Assembly (NCBI GenBank): GCA_029934755.1
Contig: JAOZLQ010000069.1
Coordinates: forward strand, 1 to 11,126
Direction: 5' to 3'
Source: Desulfuromusa sp.
GTDB taxonomy: Bacteria; Desulfobacterota; Desulfuromonadia; Desulfuromonadales; Geopsychrobacteraceae
Length of the DNA stretch: 11,126 nucleotides
Shown here: one piece after another, positions 1 through 6,171 of the stretch
Layout of the letters: every line of letters begins with the position of its first letter
How positions within the stretch are numbered: the stretch's first letter is position 1
Translations under genes and position numbers: made by a program
The notes under the pieces: model-generated
What the model was told of the DNA's origin: nothing
Database searches by the model: none
What the model saw: the letters and a program-made list of their open reading frames with translations, nothing else

Positions 1-266
1 TCGAACAGATCCCTAAACTTAACAAATTGACCATGAACCTTGATGTTCAAGCTCTCTTGAATGATTACAGTAAATTCTTCACAAAGAAGGGCTTCATTTT
101 TTTTAGCCACAAAAAAATAGAGTTTATGGTCAAATGCTTTTTGAATCAGTTTGGTCTTGCCAATTCTCCGGCGTCCGACAATAACTGTCATTTTGGATGA
201 CACCTGTGACGTTTTTTCAATCCGTTGCAGTAGGTCGAGTTCTTTTTCCCGATTGTAAAATCGCAT
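1..266 (-). CDS. ATP-binding protein of the archaeal-ATPase (COG1672) type, N-terminal part only
   Basis: This gene runs off the left edge, so only about 88 N-terminal residues are visible. The start is the ATG at 264-266 (MRFYNREKELDLL), with AGGTGA at 274-279 as ribosome binding site, seven bases away. The FYNREKEL opening followed by a Walker A loop (VGRRRIGKTKLI, around residues 30-41) is characteristic of the COG1672 'archaeal ATPase' group, which is common in anaerobic bacteria. Later residues (YFFVAKKNEALLCEEF) also fit this family. Full-length members usually continue with Walker B and a C-terminal DUF234 or nuclease-like domain, which cannot be seen here. The cellular role of the family is poorly known; some members are thought to be linked to mobile or defence DNA. 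A broken short reading frame lies just upstream on the same strand. Confidence 0.8.
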   Translation of the reverse strand, partial: MRFYNREKELDLLQRIEKTSQVSSKMTVIVGRRRIGKTKLIQKAFDHKLYFFVAKKNEALLCEEFTVIIQESLNIKVHGQFVKFRDLF

Positions 267-304
267 AAAAAGTTCACCTGTCTAGCATGTTTGGGTAATA
301 GCGG

Positions 305-472
305 TTACTGTAATGCGTATTGCAGAGTCTTGTCCAGTAAATATTCTAGAATATCTTTTTCAATATAGTACTTCATGTTGGTAATAACCTGGGATCAGCG
401 CAGTGCCTTTGCAAGCTCTAACTCTGCTGTGTGCTGAATATAACCATGCATTTCCATAACTCCAAATACCAT
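305..472 (-). other. Short reading frame interrupted by one in-frame TGA, possible gene remnant
   Basis: On the minus strand one frame runs from an ATG at 470-472 to a TGA at 395-397. It then continues in the same frame, past an ATG at 374-376, to a TAA at 305-307. The two parts read MVFGVMEMHGYIQHTAELEL... (25 residues) and MKYYIEKDILEYLLDKTLQY... (23 residues). No convincing ribosome binding site or known family is visible. It ends 38 bases before the ATPase gene on the same strand. It may be a decayed small gene or chance. The rest of 267-560 holds only the msrB terminator and a second weak inverted repeat. Confidence 0.2.
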
Positions 473-485
473 ATTCCATGGTTAT
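440..485. repeat. 9-bp inverted repeat
   Basis: ATAACCATG (440-448) and CATGGTTAT (477-485) are perfect reverse complements separated by 28 bases. No T-run follows on either strand, so it does not look like a terminator. It sits directly beyond the msrB terminator hairpin. Function unknown. Confidence 0.3.
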
Positions 486-490
486 TGATT

Positions 491-543
491 GAAAAAAGCG
501 GATTCAACTACCCGTGCAAAATTGTATTTAAAACTTGAATCCG
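491..543 (-). terminator. Probable intrinsic terminator of msrB
   Basis: Read on the minus strand, CGGATTCAA (535-543) pairs perfectly with TTGAATCCG (499-507). It is followed at once by CTTTTTTC (491-498). The 9-bp stem plus T-run lies 18 bases past the msrB stop codon, where a terminator is expected. The 27-base loop is long for an intrinsic terminator, which lowers confidence. Confidence 0.55.
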
Positions 544-560
544 GGCCTGAGAATTAGCAC

Positions 561-1118
561 CTATTTGTCGAGTTTATGAAAATCCAGCGATATTGAATTG
601 ATGCAATGACGTTTGCCCGTTGGTCTTGGGCCATCGTCAAAAACATGCCCTAAATGAGATTCACAACGGCTGCAGATCAATTCATTGCGGGTCGTAAAAA
701 AGCTGCGATCAACGCGGGTGGTAACATTTTCCTTAGCAATCGGTTGATAGTAGCTAGGCCAGCCAGTTCCCGAATCAAATTTGTGATCGGAATGGTAAAG
801 ATCGTTACCACAAGCCGCACATCGATAAACACCGCGTTCTTTGTTTTTGAGCAATGTTCCAGTAAAGGCTCTTTCTGTCCCCTCTTTACGCAGGACATGA
901 TATTGCTCTGACGTTAGCAATTTTTTCCATTCAGACTCACTTCTCATCACTTTTTTGACAAGAATATAATCTCCCTGCTTTGCAGAATATAATTTGATTT
1001 CTCCTGATTTAAGGGTGTTTTGTGCCATTTTTTCTCCTTTTGCGGCAAATCCATTCACAGACAGCAGCAATAATGTGGCTTGGGATGTGATGAATAAAAG
1101 TGCTTGTCTCCTGTTCAT
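561..1118 (-). CDS. msrB: Peptide-methionine (R)-S-oxide reductase MsrB, exported form
   Basis: MsrB reduces the R epimer of methionine sulfoxide in proteins back to methionine. The 185-residue product has the complete SelR/MsrB fold after an N-terminal extension. Zinc-binding pairs CAAC (C100, C103) and CSRC (C149, C152), the GTGWPSY block (118-123) and the catalytic cysteine in RHCINS (C172) are all present. It is thus the cysteine, not selenocysteine, form. Residues 1-26 form a signal peptide (MNRRQALLFI, then a hydrophobic run, cleavage probably near GFA-A), placing the product in the periplasm. The twin arginines hint at Tat export but the motif is weak. The chosen start (1116-1118) has GGGAGAT five bases upstream. 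A second in-frame ATG at 1026-1028 has an even better binding site and would give a 155-residue cytoplasmic form. The gene stands alone, divergent from the outer-membrane protein gene. Confidence 0.95.
   Translation of the reverse strand: MNRRQALLFITSQATLLLLSVNGFAAKGEKMAQNTLKSGEIKLYSAKQGDYILVKKVMRSESEWKKLLTSEQYHVLRKEGTERAFTGTLLKNKERGVYRCAACGNDLYHSDHKFDSGTGWPSYYQPIAKENVTTRVDRSFFTTRNELICSRCESHLGHVFDDGPRPTGKRHCINSISLDFHKLDK
1026..1040 (-). promoter_or_regulatory. Internal ribosome binding site and in-frame start within msrB
   Basis: The codons for K27-G28-E29-K30 read AAAGGAGAAAAA and lie directly before ATG (M31, MAQNTLK). This gives a near-ideal Shine-Dalgarno AAAGGAGA (1033-1040) at correct spacing. 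The internal start falls just after the signal peptide, so initiation here would make an MsrB that stays in the cytoplasm. Confidence 0.5.
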
Positions 1119-1145
1119 AATCTATCTCCCTTTATTCTTGAGTGT

Positions 1146-1175
1146 TTTATCTGGGAAGATTACCTTTTTTGTCAT
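1146..1175 (-). promoter_or_regulatory. Candidate sigma-70 promoter for msrB
   Basis: On the minus strand, ATGACA (1170-1175, five of six matches to TTGACA) is separated by 18 bases from GATAAA (1146-1151, four of six matches to TATAAT). Transcription would start near 1139, about 20 bases before the msrB start codon. The match is moderate and the region is AT-rich, so this is tentative. Confidence 0.3.
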
Positions 1176-1306
1176 TGTAACACTTTTTGTAAATTGACAT
1201 TCAACGCCAGAAATTTCTGAAGAAAAACAAATTAGAATCGCTGACAACAAATCTCATCTTTGCTACCATTCTGAAAACACAATCAAGACTTTAAAAGGAG
1301 ATGGTC

Positions 1307-2071
1307 ATGCTAAACAAATGGAAAGTTTTACCCCTGCTCGTTGTTTTTATGTTGTTCTCTACAACTTCTTTTGCCGATGAACTCTTTTCTCTGAAGGGCG
1401 GTTATCAACTGCTTAGCCCGGAAGGTTCTATTGCAGGATCCGGAAATGGTGTAGAGCAAGAGGTTGATTTAGAAAGAGATCTAGATCTGGATGACAGTGG
1501 GAATGTAACTGCAGAAATTGCTTTAAAATGGGGGAGTTCCCATTTCTCCTTCAATTATCTGCCGATCAATTTTTCCGGAACGGGAATTTTGACTGTTTCA
1601 GGTGAATATAACGGTCAAATATTCAGTGCGACCGATACTGTAAAAACTGATTTGGATATTGATCTCTATGATATCGGCTACACCTACTACTTGATTAACT
1701 TTGATGATTTGCCAACTCGTTTTCAATTGGGACTCGAACTGGCCGTTAAGATTGCCGATGTGGATGCCACCTTTAATGATTTAACTCAAGGGTTTATTGA
1801 ATCCGAAACGACCACTTTAGCGATTCCTACCCTTGGCGTACGCACCCGGATTGCTCTGGCTGACTTTCTGGGAATCACCGGACGAATCGGTTACATGGAA
1901 TTTGATGACAATCATTTTCTGGATGCTGAGGCACAGCTCGAATTTTCACCATTTCCGATGGTTGGTCTTTATGCGGGAGTGCGCTATTTTGATTTGAAAA
2001 TTGATGAGGATGATGTCTTTGTCGAAACTAAATTTTCTGGCCCTTTTGCAGGACTATTGATTCGTTTCTGA
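1307..2071 (+). CDS. Outer-membrane beta-barrel protein of unknown function
   Basis: The 254-residue product has a clear Sec signal peptide (MLNKWKVLPLLVVFMLFS, cleavage after SFA at about residue 23). The mature part is rich in alternating hydrophobic and polar residues, with Gly, Tyr and Phe, and few Cys or Lys. It ends ...GPFAGLLIRF, the terminal Phe expected for recognition by the BAM machinery. It therefore probably forms an 8- to 10-strand barrel. Acidic stretches (DLERDLDLDDSGN, KIDEDDVF) would lie in loops or turns. The ATG at 1301 is rejected as start because AAAGGAG (1294-1300) abuts it; the ATG at 1307 has the proper six-base spacing. The substrate or role cannot be read from the sequence. 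It is a single-gene unit ending at a strong terminator. Confidence 0.8.
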   Translation: MLNKWKVLPLLVVFMLFSTTSFADELFSLKGGYQLLSPEGSIAGSGNGVEQEVDLERDLDLDDSGNVTAEIALKWGSSHFSFNYLPINFSGTGILTVSGEYNGQIFSATDTVKTDLDIDLYDIGYTYYLINFDDLPTRFQLGLELAVKIADVDATFNDLTQGFIESETTTLAIPTLGVRTRIALADFLGITGRIGYMEFDDNHFLDAEAQLEFSPFPMVGLYAGVRYFDLKIDEDDVFVETKFSGPFAGLLIRF

Positions 2072-2095
2072 TCACTTGAAAGCAAATGATCAATA

Positions 2096-2138
2096 GAGAA
2101 AGCCCATTCTGAAATTCAGATGGGCTTTCTCTTATTTT
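2096..2138 (+). terminator. Strong intrinsic terminator, probably bidirectional
   Basis: GAGAAAGCCCAT (2096-2107) pairs perfectly with ATGGGCTTTCTC (2120-2131), with a 12-base loop, and TTATTTT follows. It lies 24 bases after the outer-membrane gene stop. The convergent CGGC gene ends at 2174, so the same stem can end its transcript; the T-tract on that side is poorer. Confidence 0.85.
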
Positions 2139-2153
2139 GATTAGTACTAATCA
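2138..2153. repeat. 16-bp perfect palindrome between convergent genes
   Basis: TGATTAGTACTAATCA equals its own reverse complement. It lies between the terminator stem and the stop of the CGGC gene. It could be a protein-binding site or an added stem of the minus-strand terminator. Nothing in the sequence decides between these. Confidence 0.45.
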
Positions 2154-2173
2154 GGTAGATTTTTGCAAGTTTT

Positions 2174-2617
2174 CTAGTCGTAGGATAATCGGGTTTCCTC
2201 ATCCGTTAACGTTGGCTGAACAATCTCATCCCACTTTGGATCCTCCCATGTTTGCAGCTGAGTGTGCATATTGAGATATTTTTGTGGGATGGGATGAGTT
2301 CCATAGACGACTTCGAGGCCATATCTTGTTTTGATAAAGTCGTGGAAATAGGTGATATGCGGGCAGGGCGGGTAGCCGACGACAAGCCCAGTTGCCAGAT
2401 GTATCGCTTCTGCTCCGTTATTCTTCATTTCTTCCACAGCATATTCAACATTTCCACCGGGACAACCATCACAGCTTGTATAGCCAACAACCTCAACATC
2501 CATATCTTTGTAACGGCTAAATGCACCTTCTCTGTTGCGCAATGATCTGAAACATTTCCCTCCTGCACACCTGCGATACCGGTCACAGATGATGATTCCA
2601 ATCTTGGTTTTTTCCAT
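2174..2617 (-). CDS. CGGC domain-containing protein (putative metal-binding)
   Basis: The 147-residue product matches the layout of the CGGC domain family (PF08821), small cytoplasmic proteins thought to bind metal but without a proven function. Visible marks are IIICDRYRRCAGGKCFRSLR (Cys 11, 17, 22), the central SCDGCPGG (Cys 49, 52), and GYPPCPH (Cys 85). The central motif reads CDGC rather than CGGC, and the usual Cys in the HLSSC-like segment is replaced (HLATG). So the cysteine set is slightly reduced. The start at 2615-2617 is chosen because AGAGGA lies seven bases upstream; an in-frame ATG at 2660-2662 has no binding site. The gene follows ilvA by 69 bases on the same strand with no visible terminator between, so it is probably co-transcribed. 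No catalytic link to threonine metabolism is evident. Confidence 0.75.
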   Translation of the reverse strand: MEKTKIGIIICDRYRRCAGGKCFRSLRNREGAFSRYKDMDVEVVGYTSCDGCPGGNVEYAVEEMKNNGAEAIHLATGLVVGYPPCPHITYFHDFIKTRYGLEVVYGTHPIPQKYLNMHTQLQTWEDPKWDEIVQPTLTDEETRLSYD

Positions 2618-2686
2618 GGCAGATCCTCTTTCATTGAGGCTAATAGGTTCAACGTGTGGCATCGTTGTTTTTAGATAAAAACATAA

Positions 2687-3898
2687 TTAGTGAATCACTT
2701 CCGGCCGATATCTCTCATCTTCCAGTCGGGCCAATATCTCTTGGATATGTTCTGTCCCACGGGTTTCCAAGTCAAGAAGAATCTCTGCTTCACCCGGAGG
2801 AAGGGAAGACTTATGTCGATCATGACTGATTTGGAAGATATTGGCTTTAAGTTCACTGAGAATATTTGTCAAATGAGCCAGAGCGCCGGGCATATCGGCC
2901 ATCTCCAAACGTAATTTAAGATAATGTCCTTCTGCTAACATCCCCTGTTCAATGACCCGAGGTATGCTCTGCACATCCAGGTTCCCTCCAGAGAGAAGGC
3001 ATACGGTGTTGCCTTTGTGGATGGTTTTTAAACCGTAGAGCAATGTTGCCAGTCCAACTGCTCCAGCTCCTTCGACAATCAACTGTCCTTGTTCCATTAA
3101 ACTGACAATGGCTCTGGCAATAGCTTCTTCATTAACGGTAATAATTTCATCAACGTATTTTTCGATGATCGGGAAGGTTAGTTCACCAATTTTTTTAACG
3201 GCAATTTCTTCAGCAAAGGTGTGGCGGCGGGTAGACAGGTATTGCGGGTGACCATTGCGCAAAGCTAGAGAAGCGCTGGCAACACCTGCGGCTTCAACAC
3301 CGATAATTCGCACCCCTGGTTTTTTAGACTTAATGGCAGTGGCAACTCCAGCAATCAATCCACCGCCCCCAATTGGTACAAGTAATGTATCAAGTTCTGG
3401 TAAATCTTGAAGTATTTCTAAGCCGATAGTTCCCTGTCCTGCCATGATCAGTTCGTGATCAAAAGAAGAGACATAAAGAAGCTTCTCTTTTTCTGCTAAC
3501 TGCTTTGCATAGGCCTCAGCTTCATCGCAATTATTGCCATATAATTCGATTTCAGCACCATATTCAAGAGTTGCTAATTCCGTTGCCACTGGAGTTCCCT
3601 TGGGCATGATGATACGACAGGGACAATGATGCAGAGCGGCCGCGTTGGCTAATCCCAGTGCATGGTTGCCCGCTGATGCGGTTATAACGCCTGCAGCTAA
3701 TAGCTCTGCTGGTTGTTGGGACAGGAAATTATAAGCACCACGAATTTTGAAAGATCCGGTATGCTGAAGGTTTTCACATTTTAAATAGAGTGGTGTCCTC
3801 ATCAGTTTTGAGTAAAAAGGTGAATGGATCAACTCTGTATGGCGAATAATCCCTTGCAGGTTTTCTGCTGCCTGGTCGATTAGTTGTGGTGTCAGCAT
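2687..3898 (-). CDS. ilvA: Threonine ammonia-lyase (threonine dehydratase) with C-terminal ACT domain
   Basis: This PLP enzyme converts L-threonine to 2-oxobutanoate and ammonia, the entry step to isoleucine synthesis or a step of threonine breakdown. Residues 1-320 form the fold-type II catalytic domain: PLP lysine K51 in GSFKIRGA, SAGNHA (75-80), the phosphate-binding loop GGGGL (177-181) and SGGN (303-306). Residues from about 326 form a single ACT regulatory domain (LKLRLEMADMPGALAHLTNI). At 403 residues this is the shorter one-ACT type, between catabolic TdcB and the roughly 510-residue two-ACT IlvA of E. coli. Whether it serves synthesis or catabolism cannot be decided here, as no other ilv or tdc gene is present. 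The start has AGGAG six bases upstream. It leads a probable two-gene unit and is divergent from the gene at 4025. Serine dehydratase activity is a possible side reaction. Confidence 0.9.
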   Translation of the reverse strand: MLTPQLIDQAAENLQGIIRHTELIHSPFYSKLMRTPLYLKCENLQHTGSFKIRGAYNFLSQQPAELLAAGVITASAGNHALGLANAAALHHCPCRIIMPKGTPVATELATLEYGAEIELYGNNCDEAEAYAKQLAEKEKLLYVSSFDHELIMAGQGTIGLEILQDLPELDTLLVPIGGGGLIAGVATAIKSKKPGVRIIGVEAAGVASASLALRNGHPQYLSTRRHTFAEEIAVKKIGELTFPIIEKYVDEIITVNEEAIARAIVSLMEQGQLIVEGAGAVGLATLLYGLKTIHKGNTVCLLSGGNLDVQSIPRVIEQGMLAEGHYLKLRLEMADMPGALAHLTNILSELKANIFQISHDRHKSSLPPGEAEILLDLETRGTEHIQEILARLEDERYRPEVIH

Positions 3899-3977
3899 TG
3901 CTCGCTCCTATGAGAAAAATCGGGATCAGAAAGAGAAAGTTTAACATAGATACTGAATTCCGCTGATTTAGGTTGGG

Positions 3978-4016
3978 AATATCTGATATTATAGTTTTGA
4001 TTTACTATTTGAGGAG
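3978..4016. promoter_or_regulatory. Divergent promoter region with 13-bp dyad
   Basis: The 126-base gap between ilvA and the plus-strand operon contains AATATC-T-GATATT (3978-3990), a perfect 6+1+6 dyad. It overlaps possible -10 boxes on both strands: TATAAT on the minus strand (3988-3993) and TATAGT or TATTAT on the plus strand (3987-3995). Matching -35 boxes are poor on both sides. GAGGAG (4011-4016) is the ribosome binding site of the gene at 4025. The dyad could let one regulator act on both units, but this is inference. Confidence 0.3.
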
Positions 4017-4024
4017 ACTTTTCG

Positions 4025-4540
4025 ATGACAGATGATTCCATTCAAGAAGAAGCTTTGATCCCGCGCCTGCTGGCAAGCAACGCTCTGCGAGCCAATCTGA
4101 GTAAGCATATGGATCTGAATAAGATGGCGGATGCCAAGGCATCAATGATTATGACTGTTTCTTCCCTGGTGATTACCATTACCTTGACCCAATATGACAA
4201 ACTTGCACTGATTACTACCCTGCTATTAGCCATTTCTGGAATAATGGCCGTGATTTTTTCGATTTTAGCGATTATTCCACCATTTCATGTTACCGATCAT
4301 ACCAATCTGTTCTACTTTCGTTCCTTTAGTGACCTCCCTGAAGAGGAGTTTAAAAGACAATTTTTAGAAACTATTACCAATAGAGAAAAGCTCTATGATG
4401 CTTATTTCCATGAAATTTATTACTTGGGTAAATATCGCCTGACACGTAAATACGGGCTGATTCGCAATGGTCTGTGGAGTCTTTTGATTGGTTTGGTCGG
4501 TGCAACTGTGTCAGTCCTATTACAGCATCTTCCCCTATGA
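4025..4540 (+). CDS. Small membrane protein resembling the Pycsar effector TM domain (PycTM, DUF5706)
   Basis: The 171-residue product has a charged N-terminal helix with NKMADAKAS (32-40) leading into a membrane hairpin (about 41-56 and 60-84). A cytoplasmic segment of about 60 residues follows (FSDLPEEEFKRQFLETITNR), then YYLGKYRLTRKYGLIRNGL (132-150) and a final membrane helix (about 148-168). The D-x-K-A motif before the first helix and this overall order fit the PycTM/DUF5706 family, known from the Pycsar anti-phage system. There a cCMP- or cUMP-activated membrane protein damages the inner membrane. I recognise this by pattern only. No class III nucleotide cyclase is nearby, so it is either an orphan effector or a family member with another role. 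The ATG at 4025 has GAGGAG eight bases upstream. Its stop overlaps the start of rsmE (ATGA), so the two are translationally coupled. Confidence 0.65.
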   Translation: MTDDSIQEEALIPRLLASNALRANLSKHMDLNKMADAKASMIMTVSSLVITITLTQYDKLALITTLLLAISGIMAVIFSILAIIPPFHVTDHTNLFYFRSFSDLPEEEFKRQFLETITNREKLYDAYFHEIYYLGKYRLTRKYGLIRNGLWSLLIGLVGATVSVLLQHLPL

Positions 4541-5247
4541 ATTTAATCCTGCTGGATAAAGAAGATTTTGTTGGCCAGCATCGAGTGCGACTATCTGGCC
4601 GTCGCCAAGAGCATATTGTGAATATTCAACGCGCTACCATTGGTGATGAATTGCGTGTTGGAAAGCTTAATGGATTGCTGGGAACCGGGGAGATTGTTAG
4701 GCTGGACGAAGATGGTCTGGAAATAGAGATTCAACTTGAACAGCAGCCACCAACACCACTACCAATTACTCTATTGCTGGCATTACCTCGCCCTAAAATG
4801 TTGAAACGGATATTACAGAGTGTGAGTTCTTTGGGGGTGAAAAAGATTTATCTGCTTAATAGTTACCGGGTTGATAAAAGTTATTGGAACAGTCCACTTT
4901 TGCAACCTGAAAAACTGACGGAACAACTGATGTTGGGTCTGGAACAATCTCGCGATACTGTTTTGCCAGAAATAAATTTGTGTCCACGCTTCAAGCCATT
5001 TGTTGAGGATGAATTGCCGGAGATATCCCGGCATACACTCTCGTATGTTGCTCATCCGGGAGCTGAAACTGCTTGCCCTCATAGTATCAGCCAAAAGGTC
5101 ACTTTAGCTATTGGCCCAGAAGGAGGTTTTATCCCCTACGAAGTTACAAAACTGCAAAACTGCGGGTTTCTTCCAATCCATTTGGGTGAACGAATTTTAC
5201 GCGTTGAAACTGCTGTCCCTGTGCTACTCTCACGGCTCACCCCCTAA
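4537..5247 (+). CDS. rsmE: 16S rRNA (uracil-1498-N3)-methyltransferase RsmE
   Basis: RsmE methylates U1498 of 16S rRNA in the 30S subunit, using S-adenosylmethionine. The 236-residue product has the N-terminal PUA-like RNA-binding part (MNLILLDKEDF..., 1-70) and a SPOUT-class knot domain. The AdoMet-binding motifs are AIGPEGGF (191-198) and LGERILRVETA (216-226), both typical of RsmE. The length is close to the usual 240-250. The frame stays open upstream to 4474, but the ATG at 4537 is chosen because it gives the expected N terminus and overlaps the previous stop codon (ATGA). No separate ribosome binding site is needed if the genes are coupled. It shares an operon with rsgA, another 30S maturation factor. 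Confidence 0.93.
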   Translation: MNLILLDKEDFVGQHRVRLSGRRQEHIVNIQRATIGDELRVGKLNGLLGTGEIVRLDEDGLEIEIQLEQQPPTPLPITLLLALPRPKMLKRILQSVSSLGVKKIYLLNSYRVDKSYWNSPLLQPEKLTEQLMLGLEQSRDTVLPEINLCPRFKPFVEDELPEISRHTLSYVAHPGAETACPHSISQKVTLAIGPEGGFIPYEVTKLQNCGFLPIHLGERILRVETAVPVLLSRLTP

Positions 5248-5265
5248 CCAAAATAAAAGTACTGA

Positions 5266-6168
5266 ATGAAAAATAAATTTCCCTTGATTTACCTATTATT
5301 GATATTGCCGCCATTATTCTGGGCTGGCAATTCGGTACTCGCCCGTGGAGTGGCTGAATTGATTCCACCAGTTGCCATGTCTTTCTGGCGTTGGGTGATT
5401 GCTTCGGCTATTTTGCTCCCCTTTACTTGGAAACAGGTTTTGAGGGATTGGCCAAAGATCAAAGAAGCCTGGAAAATTATATTTTTTCTCGGTTTATTCG
5501 GTATTGCTTCGTTCAATACCCTGCTCTACACAGCAGCCCATAGCACTACCGCCCTCAATATTGCGTTGACTCAATCAGTGATGCCAGTGGTGATTGTCGT
5601 GATCAGTTTTGTCCTGTTCCGTGATCGTATCTCCCTTTTCCAGCTATTTGCTATCACCCTTTGTACATTTGGAGCCGGTTATATTGTTATCCACGGTGAG
5701 TGGCAAAGGTTAGTGCAGCTTGAATTTGTTCTCGGTGATTTGTTGATGTTGTTAGCAGTTTGTCTTTATGCTTTATATTCTGTTTTACTGCGTAAGCGTC
5801 CAGATATCCACCCCATGAGCTTTTTAACCACAACCTTTGCCGTTGGGGTGGTGCTGCTATTACCATTATATCTTTGGGAAGCACAACAAATGCCACCCCT
5901 GCAATTAACCCGGCCAGTGGTTTTCAGCCTGCTCTATGTTGCTTTTTGTCCATCAATTTTAGCTTATCTATTTTGGAATAAAGGGATTCATGAAGTCGGA
6001 GCGAATCGAGCTGGGTTGTATATCAATCTGATCCCCTTATTTGCCTCATTGCTTGCAATTTTGTTTCTAGGGGAACGTTTTCAGGATTATCATCTGATCG
6101 GGATTATCCTGATTGCCAGTGGACTGCTTCTGTTTAACCTGCCACTGAATCGTTCTAGGAGGGTTTAA
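5266..6168 (+). CDS. EamA/DMT-family inner-membrane transporter
   Basis: This 300-residue protein has about ten hydrophobic helices in two homologous EamA halves (roughly 9-145 and 157-290), the standard layout of the drug/metabolite transporter superfamily. Features such as LFWAGNSVLARG near the N terminus and LGERF near the end of the second half are common to these proteins. Members export amino acids, sugars or other small metabolites; the substrate cannot be predicted. Arginines at the C terminus (NRSRRV) suggest a cytoplasmic end. It starts 18 bases after rsmE with only a weak ribosome binding site, so translation may depend on the upstream gene. Its last codons contain the ribosome binding site of rsgA. 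Confidence 0.9.
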   Translation: MKNKFPLIYLLLILPPLFWAGNSVLARGVAELIPPVAMSFWRWVIASAILLPFTWKQVLRDWPKIKEAWKIIFFLGLFGIASFNTLLYTAAHSTTALNIALTQSVMPVVIVVISFVLFRDRISLFQLFAITLCTFGAGYIVIHGEWQRLVQLEFVLGDLLMLLAVCLYALYSVLLRKRPDIHPMSFLTTTFAVGVVLLLPLYLWEAQQMPPLQLTRPVVFSLLYVAFCPSILAYLFWNKGIHEVGANRAGLYINLIPLFASLLAILFLGERFQDYHLIGIILIASGLLLFNLPLNRSRRV

Positions 6169-6171
6169 TCG

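Noticed and set aside
1301..1306. Upstream ATG for the outer-membrane protein
   Set aside because: The ribosome binding site AAAGGAG ends at 1300, leaving no spacing for this start.
2618..2662. 15-residue N-terminal extension of the CGGC protein
   Set aside because: There is no ribosome binding site before 2662, and the extension is not needed for the domain, which begins at MEKTKIG.
4474..4536. Longer N terminus for RsmE
   Set aside because: It would overlap the membrane-protein gene by 67 bases and add residues foreign to RsmE, while MNLILL at 4537 matches the family start.
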